21,236 bases of DNA from RZZS01 sp964498755 (lineage in GTDB: Bacteria; Pseudomonadota; Alphaproteobacteria; Micavibrionales; Micavibrionaceae), in the NCBI GenBank assembly GCA_964498755.1, contig CAZCIB010000043.1:1-21236 (forward strand), given 5' to 3'. This document shows positions 1-8,082 of the stretch, piece by piece. The notes beneath the pieces are model-generated. The model did not search any database and was not told where the DNA came from. It saw nothing but the letters and a program-made list of their open reading frames with translations. The position numbers and the translations under genes were made by a program. Position 1 is the first letter of the stretch, and each line of letters starts with the position of its first letter.

Positions 1-119
1 TCCCACGAAAACCCTTACCCGTCAATGTGTTCTGATGCAGAGTCCGGTAGTGTGCGCCCGGGAACAAAAAAACTTTTAATTCTTTGTTATTGCGTCTGTT
101 TTTTCAAAGGGAGTTTCAA

Positions 120-1010
120 TTGAAATACTTCCCCTATTTACTTCTCGCCGCCGGAATGGCCTTTTTTGGCAGCGCAACGCCCGTCAGCAAGCTGGTCGGC
201 GCGGATTTTCCCGTGCTCGGCGCCGCCGGCGCGCGCGTTCTTCTCGCCGGTCTTGTCCTTCTGCCCTTTGCGCTCTGGAAAACGGACGGCTTGCTAAAAC
301 TCACGCGCAAGGACTGGCTTCTGGTCGGCGGGATCGCCCTTATCGGCAATGCGGGATTCAGCCTGTTTATGCTCTATGGCATGCAGATGGTCAGCGGCGT
401 GGCGGGCAGCGTTATCATGAGCCTGACGCCCGCCATAATCGCGCTGGGCTCCGTGCTGTTCCTGAAAGAACACATGACGAGAAACAAAATCCTTGCGCTG
501 GTTCTGGGTCTGGCAGGCGTTCTGATCATGCAAACAAGCTCCGGCGGCGGGGGCCAGGGCAGCGCCGTTTTGCTTGGCTCGCTGCTTGTGTTTCTTGCGA
601 TCTGCTGCGAGGCCTGTTACACGCTGCTCGGAAAAAAAGCCAGCGAGGATATGACACCCCTTAAACTCACCACGCTTTCAGCCCTGCTGGCAGGCTTGTT
701 TTTATCGCCATGGATCGTCTTCGGCTTTTCACAAACGGATTTCCAGACGCTTGACTTGCAGGACTGGAGCGCGCTTGCCTGGTGGGGCGTTGGCACGATG
801 GCGCTCGGCTCCATGTTCTGGTACTCCGGTCTTACAAGAACGCCCGGTCATATCGCGGCCGCTTTCATGGTTGTCATGCCTGTCAGCGCGCTTGTCCTGT
901 CCTACATCCTGCTTGGAGAAAATTTTCAGTGGATCCATGTGCCGGGGTTTGGACTGGCATTCGCCAGCGTCATCCTCATGACGCGCGAGCATATGAAAAT
1001 GAGCGGATAA
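120..1010 (+). CDS. EamA-family (drug/metabolite transporter) inner-membrane exporter
   Basis: Predicted 296-residue polytopic membrane protein made of two EamA repeats of about five helices each, the usual size and layout for this superfamily. Visible hallmarks are an early helix with FFGSATPVSK, the loop GAAGARVLLAG, and GSVIMSLTPAIIALGS followed by KEHMTRNKILA ending the first repeat. The second repeat ends in GENFQWIHVPGFGLAFASVI. Such proteins usually export amino acids, metabolites or drugs by proton exchange; the substrate cannot be read from sequence. I chose the TTG at 120 because AAGGGAG (107-113) lies six bases upstream. An in-frame TTG at 84 would add 12 residues without such a site. 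The gene ends eight bases before the convergent sppA stop, and no terminator is visible between them. Family assignment is firm; specificity is unknown. Confidence 0.9.
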   Translation: MKYFPYLLLAAGMAFFGSATPVSKLVGADFPVLGAAGARVLLAGLVLLPFALWKTDGLLKLTRKDWLLVGGIALIGNAGFSLFMLYGMQMVSGVAGSVIMSLTPAIIALGSVLFLKEHMTRNKILALVLGLAGVLIMQTSSGGGGQGSAVLLGSLLVFLAICCEACYTLLGKKASEDMTPLKLTTLSALLAGLFLSPWIVFGFSQTDFQTLDLQDWSALAWWGVGTMALGSMFWYSGLTRTPGHIAAAFMVVMPVSALVLSYILLGENFQWIHVPGFGLAFASVILMTREHMKMSG

Positions 1011-1018
1011 AGACGTCC

Positions 1019-2911
1019 TTACTTTATTTCATGCGCCGGGCCAACCGCCTGTACGGGACCGCCTTGCCGGGCGGATTGAAAAACCCGTAAAAACGGCGCG
1101 AGCTCTGACACAAGCGTTGCCTGTATCTTGAGCGTCTCGCCGATTGCGGCTTGGGTTTCGAGCAGTTCAAGCAGCTTTTCAACCGGTGTTTTCGGCTTCG
1201 GCAGGAGGACGATATTGAGATCATCGCGGCTTTCCTTGCCAAGCGTTACAGCAACATGGTCAAGCGCGACGTCCAGCCCGCCAAGCTCGTCAACGAGCCC
1301 GGCGTCCAGCGCCTGCCGCCCCGGCCAGACATAGCCGCGCGCGACCTGCTCGACCTCCTGCGGGCTCATGCCGCGCCCATCCGAGACCACGCGGATAAAA
1401 TGATTATAGATATGATCGGCAAGCGCGTTGATCCGCTCCCGCCCCGACGGAGAAAACGGCTCGTTCACCGACCAGATATCGGCGTTCTCGCCCCATTCGA
1501 TTTCTTCCCAGTTGACGCCGATCTTGTTCCACATCTCTTTCAGCACCGGCTTGCCACTGACCACGCCGATGGAGCCCGTGATCGTCGTCGGCAGGGCGAA
1601 AATCCGGTCAGCCGGCGCGGCAACCCAGTAGCCTCCCGACGCGGCGGTCTGGCCCATCGACACGTAGACGGGCGTACCGCGTTCCTGGGTTTTGACAATC
1701 GCGCGCCGGATCGTTTCCGAAGCGCTGGGCGAGCCACCGGGACTGTCTATGCGCAGCACGACGACCGACACGGAGTCATCCATTCCGGCCCTGTAAATAA
1801 TCTGACCGATCTCTCTGGCCGAGGCCACGTCCCCGCCGCCCGCAAAGCCCGGCGCTTCATCCGGTACGATCAGCCCCGACAGGAAAACCAGCGCAACCCG
1901 AGTTTCCGGAGCTTTTTCTGCCTCAACCTCCTGTGCGGCCAGCGCCATCAGGCCGGGAACGCCTTTGCCCGCGAGATGAGAGACGTAGCTGTGCATCTTG
2001 ACCAGCGGCAATTCCTCGCTCTCCGGATCAAGTCCGAGTTTCTCATGCAGCTTGTCGAGAACGATATCGCCATAGGCAATCTGGTCGACCAGCCCGGAGT
2101 CCAGCGCTTCCTGATCCGTCAGCAGCCCCATATCAATGCCCGCCTTAACCTGCGCTTGCGTCATGCCGCGCGTTTCGGAAATGTCCTCAACGATGGTACC
2201 GGCCAGACTCTCAATCATGGCCGAGACCATTTCACGGTTTTCCGGCGACATTTCCTGCGCGGTCACAGACTCGTAAAGCGTCTTGTATTCCTTGCGGCGC
2301 ACAAATTCCGCCGTTACGCCGAGCTTGTCCATCAGCTCCTTGAAATACGGCGCCTCGAGATTGATCCCGCCGAGCATGAGCGTGCCAACGGGCTGCATCA
2401 GGATTTCGTCAAAAACCGAAGCGAAATAATAAGCGCCGAGACCTTCCGGCATGTCAGCGGCGAAAAAGATGGCGGGTTTTCCGGTTTCCCTGAAACGCTT
2501 GATCGCGGCGTGCAGCTCCTCGATATGCGCAAGACCTATGCCGCCCGTGCGGAAATGTACCAACATCGCTTTCACCCGCGGGTCTTCGGCGGCGCTGTCT
2601 ATGCCGTTGATCAGCTTGTAGATGGTCGGCCTGCTTTTCATGGCGCCGGGAAAGGTCGACTCCTCCGGCACATCGGCGTAACCGCCATCGATCTCCCAGT
2701 AAGCAATAAATTGATCCGGCAAAGTTTTTTCCGTCGGCTGCAACTGGGATAGCGCAATAATCATGACGACCATCCAGAACAACACCAGAAACCCGAGAAC
2801 CATCGCGGTCTTTTTTGTGACGCTCCAGGACCAGCCAAAAAACTTTCGGAAGATGCCTTTCTTTTTTGGCTTTTCTTCGTTTTCGCGCGCGGCGCGTGGC
2901 ATATCCGTCAT
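1019..2911 (-). CDS. sppA: Signal peptide peptidase SppA, tandem-domain (67K) type
   Basis: 630-residue membrane-anchored serine protease of family S49 that degrades cleaved signal peptides. A basic N-terminus is followed by one membrane anchor (about residues 35-56), then two S49 domains, as in the long E. coli-type enzyme. The catalytic lysine is K210 in RRKEYKTLYES of the first domain, at almost the same number as in E. coli. The nucleophile is S425 in GQTAASGGYW of the second domain. DSPGG (389-393) and TGSIGVV are also present. The start at 2911 follows AAGGGA and lies two bases after the aroC stop; a longer in-frame extension would read back into aroC. It is the last gene of fabI-aroC-sppA and is probably translationally coupled to aroC. 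Confidence 0.93.
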   Translation of the reverse strand: MTDMPRAARENEEKPKKKGIFRKFFGWSWSVTKKTAMVLGFLVLFWMVVMIIALSQLQPTEKTLPDQFIAYWEIDGGYADVPEESTFPGAMKSRPTIYKLINGIDSAAEDPRVKAMLVHFRTGGIGLAHIEELHAAIKRFRETGKPAIFFAADMPEGLGAYYFASVFDEILMQPVGTLMLGGINLEAPYFKELMDKLGVTAEFVRRKEYKTLYESVTAQEMSPENREMVSAMIESLAGTIVEDISETRGMTQAQVKAGIDMGLLTDQEALDSGLVDQIAYGDIVLDKLHEKLGLDPESEELPLVKMHSYVSHLAGKGVPGLMALAAQEVEAEKAPETRVALVFLSGLIVPDEAPGFAGGGDVASAREIGQIIYRAGMDDSVSVVVLRIDSPGGSPSASETIRRAIVKTQERGTPVYVSMGQTAASGGYWVAAPADRIFALPTTITGSIGVVSGKPVLKEMWNKIGVNWEEIEWGENADIWSVNEPFSPSGRERINALADHIYNHFIRVVSDGRGMSPQEVEQVARGYVWPGRQALDAGLVDELGGLDVALDHVAVTLGKESRDDLNIVLLPKPKTPVEKLLELLETQAAIGETLKIQATLVSELAPFLRVFQSARQGGPVQAVGPAHEIK

Positions 2912-2913
2912 CT

Positions 2914-4095
2914 TTAATCCCTTATGTCTTCGCGTTTTAAACACTGCGCCTTGTGCCGCAGCCAGTGGTCGGCCAGAACGCAGGCCGTCATAGCCTCGAC
3001 GACCGGCGCGCCGCGTATGCCAACGCACGGATCATGACGGCCTTTTGTGACGATTTCCGTTTCGTTGCCACGCAGGTCAACCGTATCGCCAGATTTCAGA
3101 ATAGAGCTTGTCGGCTTGAAAGCAACCCTTGCGATAATCGTCTGGCCCGTGGAAATGCCGCCCAGTACGCCGCCCGCGTGATTGGAAAGAAACACGGGAC
3201 GCCCCGTTTCAGGATCAATGCGCATATTGTCGGCGTTCTCCTCGCCGGGCAATTCCGCGCTTTCGAAACCTGCGCCGATTCCGACTCCCTTAACCGCATT
3301 GATAGACATCAGCGCCTTGGCGAGATCAGCGTCCAGCTTGTCGTAAACCGGCGCGCCGAGACCGGCGGGCATGCCTTCGGCATGCACCTCTATGATGGCG
3401 CCCGCGCTGGAGCCGCTCTTGCGGGTTTTCTGCAGGAATTTTTCAAACATTTCCGCGGCCTGTTTATCCGGGGTGAAGAACGGATTGTTTTCAACTTCAT
3501 CCCAGTCCCAGTTTTCGCGACTGATTTTATGCGGGCCGATCTGAATGACGGCGGCGCGGATTTTGATTAAAGAGCCGTCATCCCGGCGCAAGCCGGGATC
3601 TTTTTGCCGAACGTCCTGAAGATTCCGGCTTTCGCCGGAATGACATGGAATATCATACTCCAGAATCTTCCGCGCAATCGCCCCTGCCGCCACGCGCATC
3701 GCCGTTTCGCGCGCGGAAGAGCGCCCGCCGCCGCGGTAATCGCGTATGCCGTATTTTTCCGTGTAAGTAAAATCGGCGTGGCCGGGACGAAACTTATCCT
3801 TGATCTCGCTGTAATCTTTTGACTTTTGATCCGTATTTTCAATCAGAAGCCCAATCGGCGCGCCAGTTGTCTGTCCTTCAAAGACGCCGGAGAGGATTTT
3901 CACCTGATCCGGCTCCTTGCGCTGGGTGGTGAATTTCGACTGCCCGGGCTTGCGCTTGTCCAGATAGAACTGGATATCCTCTTCGCGCAAGGGAATGCGC
4001 GGCGGAACGCCATCGACGACGCAGCCAATCGCCGGGCCGTGACTCTCCCCGAAGCTCGTATACTGAAACAATGCGCCGAATCGGTTGCCTGTCAT
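2914..4095 (-). CDS. aroC: Chorismate synthase with an in-frame repeat-derived insert
   Basis: Last enzyme of the shikimate pathway: converts EPSP to chorismate using reduced FMN in the cytosol. The family signatures are intact: SFGESHGPAIGCVVDG (residues 14-29), RGGGRSSARETAMRVAAG (121-138) and GRHDPCVGIRGAPVVEAM near the C-terminus. The length is 393 residues against roughly 360 for the family. The excess lies at about residues 150-176 and contains CHSGESRNL and DPGLRRDDG, typical translations of a dispersed bacterial palindromic repeat. That repeat occupies 3577-3644 and keeps the frame. Without it, ARKILEYDI would run into KIRAAVIQIG as in ordinary homologues. The start at 4095 is preceded by AAGG, which overlaps the fabI stop ten bases away. 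Confidence 0.96.
   Translation of the reverse strand: MTGNRFGALFQYTSFGESHGPAIGCVVDGVPPRIPLREEDIQFYLDKRKPGQSKFTTQRKEPDQVKILSGVFEGQTTGAPIGLLIENTDQKSKDYSEIKDKFRPGHADFTYTEKYGIRDYRGGGRSSARETAMRVAAGAIARKILEYDIPCHSGESRNLQDVRQKDPGLRRDDGSLIKIRAAVIQIGPHKISRENWDWDEVENNPFFTPDKQAAEMFEKFLQKTRKSGSSAGAIIEVHAEGMPAGLGAPVYDKLDADLAKALMSINAVKGVGIGAGFESAELPGEENADNMRIDPETGRPVFLSNHAGGVLGGISTGQTIIARVAFKPTSSILKSGDTVDLRGNETEIVTKGRHDPCVGIRGAPVVEAMTACVLADHWLRHKAQCLKREDIRD
3577..3644. repeat. Palindromic interspersed repeat inserted inside aroC
   Basis: 68-bp element of two GC-rich hairpins. The left arm runs from GTCATCCCGG through a short loop to GCCGGGATC. The right arm runs from GATTCCGGC through TTTC to GCCGGAATGAC. 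The ends mirror each other (GTCAT and ATGAC). A short spacer with little symmetry separates the hairpins. This resembles the widespread alphaproteobacterial palindromes that translate as HSGESRNL or VIPAKAGI. It lies in the aroC reading frame without a stop. Rickettsia palindromic elements are known to sit inside genes in the same way; equivalence to that family is inferred. Confidence 0.85.
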
Positions 4096-4105
4096 ATGCA
4101 ATGCC

Positions 4106-4960
4106 TTAAGCTGCGGCGTCTCCGTCCTTCGGCGCAATAGAGTCCAGAAGATCCGCCGTTTCCCGTGCGGAATCAACGGAAACCATGCCGACGGTATGGT
4201 AGCCCGCATCCACATGCAGGATCTCGCCCGTTACGCCGCTGCCAAGGTCGGACAGCAGGAAAACCCCGGAACGCCCGACATCCTCGATCGTCACATTGCG
4301 TTTGAGCGGAGAATTGTACTCGTTCCACTTGAGAATATAGCGGAAATCGCCGATCCCGCTTGCGGCCAGCGTTTTGATCGGTCCTGCGGAGATCGCGTTC
4401 ACGCGCACGTTTTTGCGGCCCAGATCGGTGGCCAGATAGCGGATTGAGCATTCCAGAGCCGCCTTGGCCACGCCCATGACGTTGTAATGCGGCATAACGC
4501 GCTCGGCGCCGTAATAGGTTAGCGTAAGCAAGCTGCCGCCTTCGTTCATCAGCGGCGCGGCGCGCTGCGCCACAGCCGTAAACGAATAAACGGAAATATC
4601 CATTGTTTTCTGAAAGTTCTTGCGGCTCGTGTGCAGGTAATCGCCGTCCAGCTCGCTCTTGTCCGAGAAGGCGATCGCGTGAACGACGAAATCGAGCCCG
4701 CCCCATTCCTGCTTTAAAACGTCAAACACTTTATCGACGCTTGCGTCATCGGAAACGTCGCAGGGCATTAAAAACTTCGACCCGACGCTTTCCGCCAGTG
4801 GCCGTACACGCTTCTCAAGGGCTTCACCCTGATAGGTGAAAGCTAGCTCGGCGCCGTGTTTGGCCAGCTCGGCGGCGATCCCCCAGGCAATTGACCGATC
4901 ATTGGCAACCCCCATAATCAGGCCGCGTTTTCCCGACATTAATGCACTATTCTCAGACAT
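4106..4960 (-). CDS. fabI: Enoyl-[acyl-carrier-protein] reductase (NADH)
   Basis: 284-residue short-chain dehydrogenase-like enzyme for the last reduction in each cycle of type II fatty acid elongation; the family is the target of triclosan. The N-terminal nucleotide-binding segment is GLIMGVANDRSIAWGIA (13-29). The FabI-type catalytic pair appears as Y159 and K166 in HYNVMGVAKAALE, with the conserved upstream Y149/Y150. NAISAGPIKTLAASGI and GEILHVDAGYH near the end are typical. The start at 4960 has AGGGA seven bases upstream; an in-frame TTG at 4975 is a weaker alternative. It is the first gene of the fabI-aroC-sppA operon, with a ten-base gap to aroC. The divergent 5' region (4961-5177) is AT-rich and shared with the 528-residue unknown gene. 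Confidence 0.96.
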   Translation of the reverse strand: MSENSALMSGKRGLIMGVANDRSIAWGIAAELAKHGAELAFTYQGEALEKRVRPLAESVGSKFLMPCDVSDDASVDKVFDVLKQEWGGLDFVVHAIAFSDKSELDGDYLHTSRKNFQKTMDISVYSFTAVAQRAAPLMNEGGSLLTLTYYGAERVMPHYNVMGVAKAALECSIRYLATDLGRKNVRVNAISAGPIKTLAASGIGDFRYILKWNEYNSPLKRNVTIEDVGRSGVFLLSDLGSGVTGEILHVDAGYHTVGMVSVDSARETADLLDSIAPKDGDAAA

Positions 4961-5133
4961 CGATATTCCCTGCAAAACGGTTGAATGGAGAGCATCCTAC
5001 ACAATTCAGGCCAATCGTCCAGTGGTTATGCGCATCGCTTCACAAATAAGAGTTTCAGACAAAGCAATGAATTATTCGCGGTTTTTTAACCTTCCGCGTG
5101 ATAAATTAAAAGAAGATAAAATTTTAATTAAAA

Positions 5134-5153
5134 GTTATCCTTAAGAAGATAAC
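5134..5153. promoter_or_regulatory. Inverted repeat in the fabI/unknown-gene intergenic region
   Basis: GTTATC (5134-5139) and GATAAC (5148-5153) form a perfect six-base inverted repeat around an eight-base centre, 24 bases before the start of the 528-residue gene. It could be an operator or an mRNA hairpin. A second short one, CGCGG at 5077-5081 with CCGCG at 5094-5098, lies further upstream. The rest of 4961-5177 is AT-rich and holds no convincing gene. Confidence 0.3.
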
Positions 5154-5177
5154 ACCTTGTACAGAGGCTTGAAGTCT

Positions 5178-6764
5178 ATGGACATTAACAGCGTAACGCG
5201 CATGTGCCATGCCATAAGCCGCCAGATCGCCGAAGTGAATAAACCGCTCAAGATTCACTGGATCGTGCATCACGCTGGCCAGCGCGCCGAGACGGCCGCG
5301 CTGGAAGAGCACGACATTTCAAGGCATCCGGCAGGTACGCATGCCCTGAATATTCTGCGCCGGAAACGCGATGATGATAACACGTCCTTTCTGGGGCTTG
5401 CCGTCGCGAGCGAAAGCAAATTCTTCGGCTTAATCAACAGGAGCCACCTGCTTGCCTTGCTATCCGTCAATATCGACCAGTTCAAGGATGCGCGGGCAAT
5501 CAAACGCAACCTGTACCAGCAGGTCTGGCATGCGCTGGACCTGAGTGAGATCAGGGAACGCAAGGAATACAAGGATAAATTCCGCAACGGGCCCATGGTG
5601 CCGAAACGCAGCCCAATGAACCGCGCCAAAGCCAATCTCAGAGCTGACGTTTTCAGCGCAATCATGGTGGCTCTGGAAGGCAATAAAAAAGCGATACGCG
5701 AGGCCGCCGAGGAACGCTGCATGATGGCGCTCACGCCGCATCACGGCTACAGGGCCGAAGACTTTCCATTCATCATCGCCATGGAAGCGGCTATCTTTTC
5801 CTTCCGGGAAACAAAGAAGGGCAATGGCAATAGAGCCAGAACCATAAAAACAGCGCTCGAAATTGCCGAGGAAATCAGCAAAACCTTCGACGAAACGTCA
5901 ATCCGGCAATGGTGGGCCTTCAGCCAGCCCGCTCAGGATATGGCCTGGCGGGGCCATACGCCCAAGGAAATACTCGGCGCGGCCATTAACACCAGTGAAG
6001 ACCCTTACGTGCGCGCCACAGGCCTGCTTATTTATGAAATCATGAACATAGAGCCGCGCTCCAGTTCGGAACTTGTGGGCGTTTACAATGCCTATGCCGA
6101 TCCTGAACTCAACGAACGCCTGCACAGGGAAACCGCAGATGAAATTTTTGAAGGGATCATAGCGCAAGGCATTTTTGAAAACAGCGGAGCCCCCTTTATT
6201 ACTGGGGCCAATGAGCAGAACAAAAATCTTACTGAAGGTAAAATTATGGGGTGGTGCGCTTCAGCGCTACAGGCTGCGGCGAGCGCCTTTGAAAGCGCTT
6301 TGGCCAGCGGCGAATCCCCGACAAAAGCGGCTCGCAGGGAGTATCACGAAAACCAGAAACAAACTGAATGGGATACAGTTAAAAAACTGGGAGATAAAAT
6401 TATCGAGCAGCGCCGGAATGGATACGCAGTGACGTTCACTGAGCTTCTTGAGCTATGCAACCAGGAGGAAGACTTCCACATTATTCGCAGTTCTGTTGAA
6501 AATACTGTTCAGGACCCCGAGTTCCAGAAGAAACTTGAAGCCGCCGCTGAATTTACGCCTGAGGTTAAACCTGGCATGGACCCTGTGGCAACTCCCAAAG
6601 CTGCGCCCAAGGCCGCGCCAAGCGGGCCGGTATATGCCGCAGCCCCGGGACTGGGCGGCGGAAACAATGCCCAGAGAATTCGTCAGCAGGCGTTCGAGCG
6701 GCAAAAACAGGCGAGAGAACAAAGTGACGCCACGAATACGCAAAACGGCGACAATAAAGAATAA
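5178..6764 (+). CDS. Uncharacterised 528-residue cytoplasmic protein
   Basis: I do not recognise this family. The protein has no signal peptide or membrane segment and looks mostly helical. The most distinctive stretch is residues 244-279, with QWWAFSQPAQDMAWRG, then EILGAAINTSEDPYVRATG. Histidine-rich patches occur at 27-49 and near MALTPHHGYRAEDFPF (183-198). Residues 466-495 are a proline/alanine/glycine-rich linker with repeated PKAAP. The tail (500-528) is charged and glutamine-rich, like a flexible or coiled end. I prefer the ATG at 5178; a TTG at 5157 in frame would add seven residues, and neither has a strong ribosome site (AGAGG is 11 bases before the ATG). The gene stands alone and ends at the overlapping terminator. 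Codon use resembles its neighbours, so it looks like a real resident gene. Confidence 0.85.
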   Translation: MDINSVTRMCHAISRQIAEVNKPLKIHWIVHHAGQRAETAALEEHDISRHPAGTHALNILRRKRDDDNTSFLGLAVASESKFFGLINRSHLLALLSVNIDQFKDARAIKRNLYQQVWHALDLSEIRERKEYKDKFRNGPMVPKRSPMNRAKANLRADVFSAIMVALEGNKKAIREAAEERCMMALTPHHGYRAEDFPFIIAMEAAIFSFRETKKGNGNRARTIKTALEIAEEISKTFDETSIRQWWAFSQPAQDMAWRGHTPKEILGAAINTSEDPYVRATGLLIYEIMNIEPRSSSELVGVYNAYADPELNERLHRETADEIFEGIIAQGIFENSGAPFITGANEQNKNLTEGKIMGWCASALQAAASAFESALASGESPTKAARREYHENQKQTEWDTVKKLGDKIIEQRRNGYAVTFTELLELCNQEEDFHIIRSSVENTVQDPEFQKKLEAAAEFTPEVKPGMDPVATPKAAPKAAPSGPVYAAAPGLGGGNNAQRIRQQAFERQKQAREQSDATNTQNGDNKE

Positions 6765-6805
6765 GGCTGCTCCTTCGCAGGAACAGCCTTTCTGTTTCTT
6801 TCTTT
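6763..6805 (+). terminator. Rho-independent terminator after the 528-residue gene
   Basis: The stem AAGGCTG-C-TCCT closes on AGGA-A-CAGCCTT (6763-6790) with a TCGC loop and one internal mismatch, followed by a T-rich run (TCTGTTTCTTTCTTT). The stop codon of the upstream gene overlaps the stem. In the other direction the hairpin is followed by ATTCTTTATTG, so it may also stop the convergent lipoprotein transcript. Confidence 0.85.
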
Positions 6806-6817
6806 CACCAGGAATTA

Positions 6818-7288
6818 TTAGTCAACAATCTCCCATGAGCCATCAGGCTGCTGGCAAGCCGTGCCATAAGCCGACTGCCTTCTTCCATCGACAACGATTT
6901 CCTGCTGATACTCGCGGCAGTAGCGCCCGGCGTCACTGTAGCCGTCACGCACAGGAGTCACGTAACCCTGGTTCCCTGACTCCGGGTTGTTCCAGCTGAT
7001 GGTCTCTCCAAGCGGCGCCTGATGCGCTTTTTGATTGGCGCGACGCGCATACGCCATGTCGGCCTTGTCCAAAGACTTGCCGACTTCGCTGCCAAGCAGC
7101 GCGCCGGCGAGAACGCCGGCCCCCGTCGCCCAGAGCCGCCCTGAGCCACCACCGACTTGCGAGCCGGCCAAACCACCGAGCACTGCGCCCGCGCCTGTGC
7201 CGACGGTCTGCTTGGTTCCCGTCGTCTCGTAACAGCCAGCCAGAGACAGGGTCGCCAATGCGGCGAATAAAATAAAAAACCTTTGCAT
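6818..7288 (-). CDS. 17 kDa surface antigen-like outer-membrane lipoprotein (glycine zipper)
   Basis: 156-residue lipoprotein. The signal peptide ends in the lipobox LSLAGC, placing the lipidated cysteine at residue 19. Residues 31-70 form a glycine-zipper 2TM region (GAGAVLGGLAGSQVGGG, GAGVLAGALLGSEVG), followed by a polar linker. The C-terminal domain contains GRYCREYQQEI, GRRQSAYGTAC and PDGSWEIVD, typical of the Rickettsia 17 kDa antigen group. C124 and C145 could form a disulphide. It is likely anchored in the outer membrane and envelope-associated; the precise role is not known for most members. The ATG at 7288 has AGGAAAGG at good spacing. A much longer in-frame extension upstream is not credible because it would remove the signal peptide from the N-terminus. 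Confidence 0.92.
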   Translation of the reverse strand: MQRFFILFAALATLSLAGCYETTGTKQTVGTGAGAVLGGLAGSQVGGGSGRLWATGAGVLAGALLGSEVGKSLDKADMAYARRANQKAHQAPLGETISWNNPESGNQGYVTPVRDGYSDAGRYCREYQQEIVVDGRRQSAYGTACQQPDGSWEIVD

Positions 7289-7334
7289 GTTTAGACAACC
7301 TTTCCTGTTATTGTCATTACAATTTATGATCATT

Positions 7335-7363
7335 AATCTATGATCAAGTCGTAACCAAGTCAA
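7335..7363 (-). promoter_or_regulatory. Sigma-70-type promoter of the 17 kDa lipoprotein gene
   Basis: Read on the minus strand: TTGACT (7363-7358), 17 bases, then TAGATT (7340-7335), giving a start near 7328 and a leader of about 40 bases. Two copies of TATGATCA (7325-7332 and 7339-7346, 14 bases apart) overlap the -10 region and the start site and could bind a regulator. Confidence 0.5.
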
Positions 7364-7411
7364 AATTGATAACCGGAATTTTGTTAAACACATAGAAAAT
7401 GGCGGAAAAAC

Positions 7412-7999
7412 ATGGATGAATTGCCGGGGGAACCTTACGAGCTTTTTGCCAAATGGTATGCGCAAGCCGTTGAACAAGAACCAAATGATCCAAACGCCGT
7501 CGCTGTCGCAACAGCCGATAAAGAGGGCAAGCCGCATGCTCGCATGATGCTGATGAAGGGCTACGATACTGACGGTTTTTTGTTTTTTACAAATCTTGAA
7601 AGCAACAAAGGCGTTGAAATTCTTGCAAACCCGCATGTCGCGCTCTGCTTTCACTGGAAATCTCTGTTAAAACAGATCCGGATTGAAGGCCCCGTCCGGC
7701 AGGTCGATGACGAAGAGGCGGATTCGTATTTTAACAGCCGTCCGCGCGGCAGCAAGATTGGCGCATGGGCGTCGCTTCAGTCCCGCGTCGTTCAAAGCCG
7801 CGAAGAATTTGAAGCGCGCTATAAACAGTTCCAGAACGATTTTGAAGATAAGGACATCCCGCGCCCGCCGAACTGGACGGGTTTCCGACTTGTCCCCGAA
7901 AGAATTGAATTCTGGCAGCAGCAGGAATACAGGCTTCACCGCCGGATTCTGTATAAGAAGGAGGGCGAAGCCTGGGCGCAGGAGATGCTTTATCCCTGA
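7412..7999 (+). CDS. pdxH: Pyridoxine/pyridoxamine 5'-phosphate oxidase
   Basis: 195-residue FMN-dependent oxidase that makes pyridoxal 5'-phosphate from PNP or PMP, the final step of PLP synthesis and salvage. The FMN-binding region is RMMLMKGYDTDGFLFFTN (44-61), followed by LCFHWKSLLKQIRIEG and the SRPRGSKIGAWAS segment. The C-terminal dimerisation signature is PPNWTGFRLVPERIEFWQ and then YRLHRR. The length is normal for alphaproteobacterial members, slightly shorter at the N-terminus than E. coli. The ATG at 7412 has only a weak GGCGGA upstream. It diverges from the lipoprotein gene and is followed by htpG after 83 bases. The product would supply PLP to enzymes such as the HemA encoded further right. 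Confidence 0.95.
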   Translation: MDELPGEPYELFAKWYAQAVEQEPNDPNAVAVATADKEGKPHARMMLMKGYDTDGFLFFTNLESNKGVEILANPHVALCFHWKSLLKQIRIEGPVRQVDDEEADSYFNSRPRGSKIGAWASLQSRVVQSREEFEARYKQFQNDFEDKDIPRPPNWTGFRLVPERIEFWQQQEYRLHRRILYKKEGEAWAQEMLYP

Positions 8000-8017
8000 G
8001 CTGGGCGTTGGCAGCTA

Positions 8018-8038
8018 CTGCCTGCTGCCTACTGCCTA
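8018..8038. repeat. Three tandem 7-bp CTGCCT(A/G) units
   Basis: CTGCCT recurs at 8018, 8025 and 8032, giving three 7-bp units in the gap between pdxH and htpG. It is short, has no clear function, and is a possible site of slippage. Confidence 0.6.
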
Positions 8039-8082
8039 ATCCCAACTTGATTTCCCGCGCCAATCCCCCTAATTTCCCTCTC

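Noticed and set aside
1..119. Plus-strand frame open from the first base to the DMT transporter start
   Set aside because: The translation is low in protein-like features and rich in codons of the AT-rich leader. It gives no match to a known C-terminus; the stretch more likely holds the upstream control region of the transporter.
1151..2752. 533-codon open frame on the plus strand opposite sppA
   Set aside because: It lies wholly antisense to a well-supported SppA gene, its composition is arginine/histidine-rich as expected for a reverse reading of GC-biased codons, and it has no recognisable motif.
8018..8038. CTGCCT repeats as a CRISPR-like or VNTR array
   Set aside because: There are only three 7-bp units with no spacers; too small for either call.
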